From Candidatus Bipolaricaulota bacterium (GTDB taxonomy: Bacteria; Bipolaricaulota; Bipolaricaulia; RBG-16-55-9), in contig JALUUA010000151.1 in NCBI GenBank assembly GCA_027021605.1, positions 1-10,912 on the forward strand: a DNA stretch of 10,912 bases, read 5' to 3'. Below the pieces are notes generated by a model that made no database searches, was not told where the DNA came from, and saw only the letters and a program-made list of their open reading frames with translations. This document shows, in pieces, positions 1-6,264 of the stretch. Numbering within the stretch: position 1 is the stretch's first letter; each line of letters starts with the position of its first letter. A program made the position numbers and the translations under genes.

Positions 1-2
1 CT

Positions 3-2099
3 TGGGGTGAGGGTGAGGGGTGGCCGCCCCCCGAGCTGCGGGCCCGCGCGCTCGGGGGGGCGTTCCTGCGCTTCCTGCTCGAGCGCTACGGGGAAGACCT
101 CGGAAAACGCCTGCACGAGGCGTACGCCGCCGGGGACCTGCGGGCGCTGCTCGGCGGCCCCGTGGACGCCGTCACGGGGCGCCCCACGGAGGAGCTCTAC
201 GCCGAGTTCCGGCGGTGGCTTCGGGAGGGCGAGGGCGGGGGAGCCGCTGGGGAACCCCCGGGGGAGGAGCTGCCCGCTCCCGAGGGGGAGAACTACGGCC
301 TCGCTTGGGACCCCTTCGGCAGCTCGTTGGTCTACGAGCATCGGGACCCGAGGCGGGGAGCGCAGCTGCGCCGGACCGGGGGAGCGGGGGCTCCAGAGGG
401 CCCCCTGCTCCACTGTTTGTGCTTTTCGCCCGCCTGGGTGGACGGGGAGACGATCGCCTACGTCAAGCTCACCCGCACGCCGGACGATCGCCTCCTGGGC
501 GACCTCTACCTCTACGACGTCGTGCGCGATCGGGAGACGAGGGTTACCCAGGGCGAGCGGATCTACGCCGTCGCGGCCTTCCCCGACGGCCGCCGGCTCC
601 TCCTGGCGCGCAACGAGCCGGGGGGGCGCTCCTCGCTCGTCGTCTTCGACCTCCGCCGCCGCAGCCGGTTGATCGTCCGCGAGTTCGGGCCCCGGGAGCG
701 GGTTCACTCGCTGGCCGTCTCCCCGGACGGCTCCCGCCTCGCGATCGCCCTCTGGCGGCTGGGGGAGGGGACGGATACGGATCTCTACACCCTCCCCGCC
801 GAGGGCGGGCCGCTGGAGCCGCTGACACAGGACACCGCCCGCGACCTCGACCCGGCGTTCGGCCCCGACGGGCGCTTCTTGCTGTTTGCCAGCGATCGCT
901 CCGGCCGCTTCGCGATCTACGCCTACGAGTTCGCCACCGGACGGGTCCTCCGGGTGACGGAGGCCGCGGGGGGGCACTTCGACCCCCAGCCCTCCCCCGA
1001 CGGCCGGGCCTTGGCCTTCGTCGCCTACGGCGCCTACGGCCGCGGGGGCTTCCGGGTCCTCCGGGTGCCGTATGACCCCGCCCGCTGGGAGCCGTGGGAA
1101 CCGGAGCCCTCCGCCCCCACCCCGGGCGCCGCCCGCGCCGCGGGGTCCATCATCTCCAGAGGCCGCTACGATCCCGCGGAGGACCTGCTCCCGACGTTCT
1201 GGCTCCCCCTGCTGGCCGGCGAGCACGTGGGCCTCTTCACGCGGGGGGGCGATCCGCTCGGGCAGCACAGCTACGAGCTGGCGCTGGGGCTGCGCCCGAG
1301 CCCCTTCGACCTCTTCGCCGACGTCGCTTATACGAACGCCCGCTTCTCCCCCGTGGAGATCCGCCTTCAGGTGACGCTCAGCGCGCTGGGCCCGCGGCAG
1401 CGCATCGCGCTGGCCTTCCCGCTGCGACGGGAGCTTACGGGGGAGCGCGTCCTCTCCCTGGGCCTCAGCCACGAGGCCGGGGTCTCCGCGCTCTTCCTGA
1501 GCGCCCGCTGGCTCGACCGGGAAGCGTTCGAGCTCTTCCGCCGGGAGTCCCGCCTGGGCCTTCGGGGCGGGGTGAGCTGGCGGGGCCTGCCGTCGGCGGA
1601 GATCCCCCCGCCCGTGCGGAGGCTGGAGATCGACTGGGTCGAGCGACTGACCCTGCCCCTCCCGGACCCCCGTGGCCCCCACGAGCTGCGCTTTCGGGCG
1701 CGGGCGGGCTGGACCGATCGGGCGGGCGAACCGTTCCGCCTCGGCCCGGAGGGGGAGTACCCCATGCGCAGCCTCTCGCGCCCCCAGGAGGGCCGCCAGC
1801 TCCTCTGGGCGGAGGCGGAGTACCGCTTTCCGCTTCGGAAGGCGCTGCTTAGCTGCTGCGCCGCGCACCCGCTCCCGATCCTGGGCGAGGGGTTCGAGGG
1901 GGCGCTCTTCGTCGAGCTGGGGCTTGCGGCCGACACCCTCGAGTGGGAGCGGCTGCGCCCGGGGGCCGGCGCGGAGCTGAGGATCCCCTTCTCGCTGGGC
2001 TTCGGCCTCTTCCGCGGACAGGTCCGCCTGGGGCTGGCGGTCGACCTGGGGGTGCTTGCCCCGCGGGCCTACGTGCTGCTGGGCTCCGGGTCCCTATAG
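3..2099 (+). CDS. Large surface protein: peptidase-MA-like tail, PD40 beta-propeller, C-terminal beta-barrel (5' end cut off by window)
   Basis: The frame is open to the left edge, so the start is outside the window; a GTG at 162 is internal and not the start. 698 codons are visible. The first ~75 residues (GGAFLRFLLERYGEDL through EELYAEFRRWL) resemble the end of peptidase-MA/gluzincin domains, whose HExxH would lie upstream and is not seen. Next come WD40-like PD40/TolB blades with PDG turns near bases 582, 723, 864 and 996, including FGPDGRFLLFASDRSG. From about base 1180 to the stop the protein alternates short amphipathic strands (for example FRGQVRLGLAVDLGV), as in BamA/surface-antigen barrels, ending YVLLGSGSL. 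I infer an outer-membrane protein with a periplasmic propeller; the substrate is unknown. The stop is shared with the convergent methyltransferase: CTATAG at 2094-2099 holds TAG on both strands. The propeller call is firm, the barrel moderate, the MA call weaker. Confidence 0.8.
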   Translation, partial: WGEGEGWPPPELRARALGGAFLRFLLERYGEDLGKRLHEAYAAGDLRALLGGPVDAVTGRPTEELYAEFRRWLREGEGGGAAGEPPGEELPAPEGENYGLAWDPFGSSLVYEHRDPRRGAQLRRTGGAGAPEGPLLHCLCFSPAWVDGETIAYVKLTRTPDDRLLGDLYLYDVVRDRETRVTQGERIYAVAAFPDGRRLLLARNEPGGRSSLVVFDLRRRSRLIVREFGPRERVHSLAVSPDGSRLAIALWRLGEGTDTDLYTLPAEGGPLEPLTQDTARDLDPAFGPDGRFLLFASDRSGRFAIYAYEFATGRVLRVTEAAGGHFDPQPSPDGRALAFVAYGAYGRGGFRVLRVPYDPARWEPWEPEPSAPTPGAARAAGSIISRGRYDPAEDLLPTFWLPLLAGEHVGLFTRGGDPLGQHSYELALGLRPSPFDLFADVAYTNARFSPVEIRLQVTLSALGPRQRIALAFPLRRELTGERVLSLGLSHEAGVSALFLSARWLDREAFELFRRESRLGLRGGVSWRGLPSAEIPPPVRRLEIDWVERLTLPLPDPRGPHELRFRARAGWTDRAGEPFRLGPEGEYPMRSLSRPQEGRQLLWAEAEYRFPLRKALLSCCAAHPLPILGEGFEGALFVELGLAADTLEWERLRPGAGAELRIPFSLGFGLFRGQVRLGLAVDLGVLAPRAYVLLGSGSL

Positions 2100-2750
2100 C
2101 TGTAGATTCCGGATCGCGGTGGGAAAGGTCTGGGGCCGGGCCCAGATGAGGTGGAGCACCCCGAGGAGGCGGCGCTCGCTCTTTAGGACCACCAGATCGG
2201 CGGCCTGCACGAGCGCCAGCACGTTCCGATTGGGGTGGCAGCCGTATTTGGCGATTTGATAGGGCGCGATGCGGTCGAGGAGCCGGGAGAGCCAAAGGTG
2301 GGGGCTACGGCCGTGCTCCAGCAGCAGGATCCGCCCGCCGGGGGCCGTGACGCGGGCCATCTCCGAGAGGGCGCGAATGGGGTCGACCACGGTGCAGAGG
2401 GTGAACGAGCTCACCACGGTGTCGAACGCCCCCGCCGGGAACGAGAGCTCCTCCGCGTCCATGGGCAGGAGGGTGACGTCCCGCCCGAGTTGGGCGGCCC
2501 GCCGCTCGGCGATCCGGAGCATCTCGGGCGAGAGGTCGATCCCCGTGATGCGGCAGCCCGGCGGGTAGTAGGGGAGGTTGCGCCCGGTGCCGATTCCCAC
2601 CTCCAACACGCGGCCTCGGGCGCGTCGCAGCAGCTTCCGTCGATATCCCCGCAGGAGCCACTCGACCAGCGCCTCGCGGCGGTCGTACCGGGGGGCGAGC
2701 CGGTCGTAGATCGCCCGAATCCGCGAAGAGGTGTGCGTCACCCGCGGCAT
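2094..2750 (-). CDS. Class I SAM-dependent methyltransferase (Methyltransf_11, METTL7-like)
   Basis: The predicted 218-residue soluble enzyme carries the Rossmann SAM site: motif I VLEVGIGTG at residues 48-56, the acidic end of beta-2 in GIDLSPEML (70-78), PMDAEELSFP (96-105) and the motif-IV region FDTVVSSFTLCTVVDP. The tail LEHGRSPHLWLSRLLDRIAP followed by YGCHPNRN resembles the bacterial relatives of METTL7-type methyltransferases annotated only as methyltransferase domain proteins. The substrate is unknown; lipid, quinone or small thiol are all possible. I chose the ATG at 2750 because GGAGG lies 6 bases upstream; an in-frame ATG at 2771 has no such site. It starts 42 bp after mraY on the same strand and is probably co-transcribed, which does not prove a wall-related role. 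Its 3' end overlaps the convergent upstream gene by 6 bp. Confidence 0.88.
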   Translation of the reverse strand: MPRVTHTSSRIRAIYDRLAPRYDRREALVEWLLRGYRRKLLRRARGRVLEVGIGTGRNLPYYPPGCRITGIDLSPEMLRIAERRAAQLGRDVTLLPMDAEELSFPAGAFDTVVSSFTLCTVVDPIRALSEMARVTAPGGRILLLEHGRSPHLWLSRLLDRIAPYQIAKYGCHPNRNVLALVQAADLVVLKSERRLLGVLHLIWARPQTFPTAIRNLQL

Positions 2751-2756
2751 CGTCTC

Positions 2757-2761
2757 CCTCC
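2757..2761 (-). promoter_or_regulatory. Shine-Dalgarno site that decides the methyltransferase start
   Basis: GGAGG on the minus strand, 6 bases before the ATG at 2750. It lies inside the first codons of the longer reading frame from 2771, so the longer start is unlikely. Confidence 0.7.
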
Positions 2762-2773
2762 GCCGGATCATAG

Positions 2774-2792
2774 CAGCGCCCCCGCGGCGCTG
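2774..2792 (-). other. GC hairpin directly after the mraY stop codon
   Basis: A perfect 7-bp stem (CAGCGCC / GGCGCTG) with a 5-base loop begins immediately after the mraY TGA and ends before the methyltransferase. No U-run follows, so it is not a typical intrinsic terminator. It may stabilise the upstream mRNA end or partly attenuate read-through. The stem pairing is directly visible; any role is inference. Confidence 0.4.
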
Positions 2793-3824
2793 TCAACCGA
2801 GCAAGGCGAGCCCCACGCCGACGAACACCGCGGTGACGACCCAGAACGCGAGCGTGATCCCCCACTCCGGAAGCTCGACGCTCGGGAGCAGATACGGGTA
2901 ATCCACCCCCTCGGCCCGCTCGAAGTGGTGGTGGAAGGGACTCACCTTGAAGACCCGGCGCCCGAGGAGCTTGAAGCTCGCCACCTGCACGATCACGGAG
3001 AGGGCCTCCAAGACGGGCACGATCGCGAAGATCAACAGGAAGAGCTCCGTGCCCGTCAGCACGCTCACCGCGGCCACAAAGCCCCCCAGGGCCATCGAGC
3101 CCGTGTCCCCCAGGAAGATCCGGGCCGGGTGGACGTTCCACCACAGGAACCCCAAGAGCGCGGCGGCGAAGATCGCGATCAACTCTGGAAGGTTCCCGGC
3201 CTGCCCCGGGGCGAGCGCGAGCAGGAGCACCCCGAACCCGGCCAGCACCAGGAGCGTGATCCCCGCAGCCAAGCCGTCTAGGCCGTCCGTGAGGTTCCAG
3301 GCGTTGACCGTCCCCAGGAACGTGAGCGCGATCAGCCCGTAGAGCCACGGCCCCTCCAGCCTCCAGCCCGAGCCCGAGCCCGAGTCGAGGAAGGGGACCC
3401 GGAGGGGGGTGAGCGCCGACTCCAGCTCCAGGGCGCGCAGCAGCGCAACGAGGCCGGCGATCACGAGGAGCTGGCCCAGCAGCTTGTAGCGGGCGGGGAG
3501 GCCGCGGGCGTGCTGCTCCAAGAACTTCAGGGCATCGTCGAGGAACCCGACGAGCCCGAAGCCCAGGAGCGCGCTGACCAGCACCAGGCCCCCCTCCCCC
3601 AAGGGGCGAAAGAACTGATACACGATGAGCACGGCGAAGTAGACGGCGAGGAGGACGACGCCGCCCATGGTGGGGGTCCCCCGCTTGTGCTCGTGGATCT
3701 TGGGGCCGTAGTCGCGGATGGGCTGGCCGGCTCCGGCCGATCGCAGGAGCCCGATGAAGAGCTTCGTGCCCACGAGGCTGCCGAGGAAAGCCAGGGACGC
3801 GAGGATGAGGGTCTCCGTGGCCAT
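2793..3824 (-). CDS. mraY: Phospho-N-acetylmuramoyl-pentapeptide-transferase MraY
   Basis: Integral inner-membrane enzyme that transfers phospho-MurNAc-pentapeptide from UDP to undecaprenyl phosphate, giving lipid I, the first membrane step of peptidoglycan synthesis. At 343 residues it has the usual family length, with about ten hydrophobic segments. Diagnostic motifs are GQPIRDYGPKIHEHKRGTPT (34-53), the Asp pair FLDD (D96, D97), NAWNLTDGLDGLAAG around 174-188, FLGDTGS (237-243, D240) and the cytoplasmic HHH at 298-300 followed by FE. All expected catalytic and Mg-binding acids are present. The ATG at 3824 has an AAGGG-type ribosome site. Oddly, no mur, fts or other dcw genes flank it here; neighbours are a methyltransferase downstream and fhs upstream in the opposite direction. 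WecA/TagO-type relatives lack the HHH box, so MraY is well supported. Confidence 0.97.
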   Translation of the reverse strand: MATETLILASLAFLGSLVGTKLFIGLLRSAGAGQPIRDYGPKIHEHKRGTPTMGGVVLLAVYFAVLIVYQFFRPLGEGGLVLVSALLGFGLVGFLDDALKFLEQHARGLPARYKLLGQLLVIAGLVALLRALELESALTPLRVPFLDSGSGSGWRLEGPWLYGLIALTFLGTVNAWNLTDGLDGLAAGITLLVLAGFGVLLLALAPGQAGNLPELIAIFAAALLGFLWWNVHPARIFLGDTGSMALGGFVAAVSVLTGTELFLLIFAIVPVLEALSVIVQVASFKLLGRRVFKVSPFHHHFERAEGVDYPYLLPSVELPEWGITLAFWVVTAVFVGVGLALLG

Positions 3825-3839
3825 GGGGGTTCCCTTCTC

Positions 3840-3868
3840 ATTTAAGCGCTCCCGGGCGCGGGGTGCAA
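3840..3868 (-). promoter_or_regulatory. Candidate sigma-70-type promoter for mraY
   Basis: On the minus strand, TTGCAC (3868-3863) and TTAAAT (3845-3840) are separated by exactly 17 bases. Matches to consensus are 3/6 and 4/6. A start about 7 bases downstream would leave only about 9 untranslated bases before the mraY ATG, clipping its ribosome site, which lowers my confidence. The spacer is a near-palindrome around CCCGGG. Confidence 0.35.
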
Positions 3869-3898
3869 CCGGGACGCGACGGCCCCGGGCAGCGATCG

Positions 3899-3927
3899 TT
3901 GGCCGAAGCCCCCGGACGTGCTACACT
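3899..3927 (+). promoter_or_regulatory. Candidate sigma-70-type promoter for fhs-ispF
   Basis: TTGGCC (3899-3904) and TACACT (3922-3927) are separated by exactly 17 bases, each matching 4/6 of the consensus. The predicted transcript start near 3934 lies about 45 bases before the fhs ATG, leaving room for the ribosome site AGGAAGG at 3965-3971. This placement also rules out the in-frame GTG at 3918, which would lie inside the promoter. Confidence 0.5.
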
Positions 3928-3980
3928 TAGCCCGCAGGAGCCTCGCAACCACGAAAACAGGGAAAGGAAGGCGAAGGGTT

Positions 3981-5648
3981 ATGACGGGATCGGGACGCTC
4001 TCCGGCACCTCGCCCCATCCCCGAGGTCGCCCGCGACCTGGGGCTCTCGGAGGAGGAGCTCTTGCTCTACGGACCGTACAAGGCGAAGGTGCACCTGTCG
4101 GCCTACCGGCGTCGGGAGAAGGAGCCCGACGGGAAGCTCATCTTGGTGACGGCGATCACCCCCACCAAGTTCGGGGAGGGCAAGACGACCACGACCATCG
4201 GGCTCGGCCAAGCCCTGGGCTTGATGAAGAAGCGGGGGGTGATCGCCATCCGGGAGCCCTCGCTGGGGCCCGTCTTCGGGATCAAGGGCGGCGCCACGGG
4301 GGGCGGGAGGGCTCGGGTGATCCCCAGCGATGAGATCAACCTACACTTCACGGGGGACTTTGCGGCCGTAGAGAAGGCGAACAACCTCTTAGCCGCCCTC
4401 ATCGACAACCACCTCCACCACGGGAACGCGCTGGGGCTCGACCCCCGGGAGGTCCAGTTCAAGCGCTGCATGGACATGAACGAGCGGGCTCTCCGGCAGA
4501 TCGTGATCGGCCTGGGGGGGAGGACGGGGGGCGTCCCGCGCGAGGAGGTCTTCCAGATCACGGCCGCTTCCGAGGTGATGGCGATCTTCGCCCTGGCCCG
4601 CGACCTCCGCGACCTCAAGGAGCGCTTCGGGCGCATATTAGTGGGGTTTACCCGCGACGGGCGGCCCGTCCTGGCCCAAGAGCTGAAGGCCCCCGGCCCC
4701 ATGGCCGCCCTGATGCGCGACGCGATCCACCCCAACTTGGTGCAGACGCTCGAGGGCACGCCCGCGTTCGTCCACGCGGGCCCCTTCGGGAACATCGCCA
4801 CGGGCACCAGCAGCGTGATCGCCACTCGGCTGGCCTTGAAGCTGGCCGACTACGTGATCACGGAGGCCGGGTTCGCCTCGGACCTGGGGGCCGAGAAGTT
4901 CTTCGACATCAAGTGCCGCGTCGGGGGGCTTGAGCCGTCGGCGGCCGTGTTGGTCGCCACGGTGCGGGCGCTCAAGCTCCACGGCGGCGCGCCCCCCGTT
5001 CTCGAGGAGCTCCAGAAGGAGGACGTGGGGGCCGTCGAGCGGGGACTGCCCAACCTCGAAAAGCACATCGAGAACGTCCGAACGTTCGGGCTCCCGTTGG
5101 TGGTGGCCATCAACCGCTTCTCCACGGACACGGACGCGGAGATCGACGCGATCCGCAGGTTTTGCGAGTCCCAGGGCGTGGAGGTGGCCGTCTCCGAGGT
5201 CTACGAGCGGGGCGGCGAGGGGGGGCTCGATCTGGCCGAGAAGGCCCTCGCGCTGGCCGACTCCGGAAAGGCGCGGTTCCGCTTCCTCTACGAGGCCGAC
5301 GAGCCCCTCGTGCAGAAGATCGAGAGGATCGCCACCCGAATTTACGGCGCGGACGGCGTCAAGTACACGGCGACGGCGAAGCGAAAGCTGGATCGCTTGG
5401 AGAGGCTGGGCTACGGGGGGAGCCTGGTGTGCATGGCCAAAACCCAGGACTCGCTCTCCGACGACCCCCAGCTGCGGGGTCGCCCTCGGGGCTTTACCGT
5501 GACCGTACGGGACGTCTACATCTCCGCCGGCGCGGGGTTCGTGGTGCCGCTGGCGGGACAGATCCTCACCATGCCCGGACTCCCCAAGCAGCCCGCCGCG
5601 GAGGGGATCGACGTCGACGACGAGGGGAACATCACCGGGATCTTCTAG
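3981..5648 (+). CDS. fhs: Formate-tetrahydrofolate ligase (10-formyl-THF synthetase)
   Basis: Cytosolic enzyme that joins formate to tetrahydrofolate with ATP, giving 10-formyl-THF for purine and fMet synthesis or, in acetogens, for the methyl branch of the Wood-Ljungdahl pathway. Starting at the ATG at 3981 (AGGAAGG 9 bases upstream) the protein has 555 residues, the usual bacterial length. The P-loop TPTKFGEGKTTT is at residues 60-71; REPSLGPVFGIKGGATGGG (91-109), INLHFTGDFAAVEKANNLLA and DMNERALRQIVIGLGGRTGG are family hallmarks, as are GFASDLGAEKFFDIKCR and the end EGIDVDDEGNITGIF. An in-frame GTG at 3918 would add 21 residues but lies in the promoter. ispF follows after 46 bp, probably on the same mRNA. 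Whether this is an acetyl-CoA-pathway or biosynthetic copy cannot be told here. Confidence 0.97.
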   Translation: MTGSGRSPAPRPIPEVARDLGLSEEELLLYGPYKAKVHLSAYRRREKEPDGKLILVTAITPTKFGEGKTTTTIGLGQALGLMKKRGVIAIREPSLGPVFGIKGGATGGGRARVIPSDEINLHFTGDFAAVEKANNLLAALIDNHLHHGNALGLDPREVQFKRCMDMNERALRQIVIGLGGRTGGVPREEVFQITAASEVMAIFALARDLRDLKERFGRILVGFTRDGRPVLAQELKAPGPMAALMRDAIHPNLVQTLEGTPAFVHAGPFGNIATGTSSVIATRLALKLADYVITEAGFASDLGAEKFFDIKCRVGGLEPSAAVLVATVRALKLHGGAPPVLEELQKEDVGAVERGLPNLEKHIENVRTFGLPLVVAINRFSTDTDAEIDAIRRFCESQGVEVAVSEVYERGGEGGLDLAEKALALADSGKARFRFLYEADEPLVQKIERIATRIYGADGVKYTATAKRKLDRLERLGYGGSLVCMAKTQDSLSDDPQLRGRPRGFTVTVRDVYISAGAGFVVPLAGQILTMPGLPKQPAAEGIDVDDEGNITGIF

Positions 5649-5660
5649 GGGATCTTCTAG
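5637..5660 (+). repeat. Perfect 12-bp tandem repeat duplicating the fhs stop codon
   Basis: GGGATCTTCTAG occurs twice in tandem (5637-5648, 5649-5660). The unit is a whole number of codons, so the fhs end Gly-Ile-Phe-stop is followed in frame by a second Gly-Ile-Phe-stop. It looks like a recent slippage duplication. Confidence 0.9.
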
Positions 5661-5694
5661 ATGCTAGAGACTCGATGACTCGAGGCTGGGATGG

Positions 5695-6264
5695 ATGAGC
5701 ATCCGCGTGGGGCTGGGCGTGGACTTTCATCGCTTTGCCGAGGGCCGCAGGCTCGTCTTGGGGGGCGTGGAGATCCCCTTTGGGAGGGGCTTGGAGGGCC
5801 ACTCCGACGCCGACGTCCTCACGCACGCGGTCTGCGACGCGCTGCTGGGGGCGGCCGGGCTGGGGGACATCGGGCTCCACTTCCCCCCCGGCGAGCCGCA
5901 ATTTAAAGACATCTCCAGCCTGGAGCTCCTTGGGCGGGTGCGGGCGCTTATCGAGCGGGAGGGCTTTCGGGTGGCGAACGTCGACGCCGTCCTCGTGTTG
6001 GAGGCGCCGAAGGTGGCTCCCTATTTCCCCGAGATGCGGGAGCGGCTCGCCCAAGCGTTGGGAATCGGGCCCGATCGGGTCAGCGTGAAGGCCACGCGCC
6101 CCGAGGGCTTGGGGGCGCTGGGGCGGGGGGAGGGCGTCTTCGCCCAGGCCGTCGCGCTCCTCGTGTCGGGCGAGCCCTCCGGAGCCGGGGGAAGCGGGGG
6201 ATCGCATCGTTGTGGAGATCGTGGACACCCCGGAGCGGATCGAGGGGTTTTTGCCTATCCTTGA
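5695..6264 (+). CDS. ispF: 2-C-methyl-D-erythritol 2,4-cyclodiphosphate synthase with abnormal C-terminal extension
   Basis: MEP-pathway enzyme converting CDP-ME-2-phosphate to the cyclodiphosphate MEcPP with loss of CMP; a cytosolic trimer with a divalent metal. The metal ligands D10, H12 and H44 are present in VGLGVDFHRF and GHSDADVLTH, with LGDIGLHFP (57-64), VKATRPEGLG (131-140) and GRGEGVFAQAVALL (143-156). Family proteins are about 155-160 residues; this frame runs 189. The last ~30 residues, Gly/Ser/Arg-rich after VSGEPS, are an out-of-frame reading of a DUF190 remnant and not part of the fold. The loop usually reading FPDTD is FPPGE here, and the usual TT pair near residues 134-135 is TR. 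The ATG at 5695 has GAGG 9 bases upstream; an ATG at 5691 is out of frame. It follows fhs by 46 bp. Activity is likely but its 3' end is rearranged. Confidence 0.93.
   Translation: MSIRVGLGVDFHRFAEGRRLVLGGVEIPFGRGLEGHSDADVLTHAVCDALLGAAGLGDIGLHFPPGEPQFKDISSLELLGRVRALIEREGFRVANVDAVLVLEAPKVAPYFPEMRERLAQALGIGPDRVSVKATRPEGLGALGRGEGVFAQAVALLVSGEPSGAGGSGGSHRCGDRGHPGADRGVFAYP

Noticed and set aside
20..1075. 351-codon plus-strand frame in the first kilobase
   Set aside because: Pro/Arg/Gly-rich shadow of the propeller gene in another frame.
2235..3281. 348-codon plus-strand open frame
   Set aside because: It is the antisense of the methyltransferase and mraY, rich in Arg, Glu and His as expected from high-GC complements, with no recognisable domain.
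3918..3980. GTG start giving fhs 21 extra N-terminal residues
   Set aside because: Overlaps the predicted promoter, adds residues not found in the family, and the ATG at 3981 has a ribosome site.
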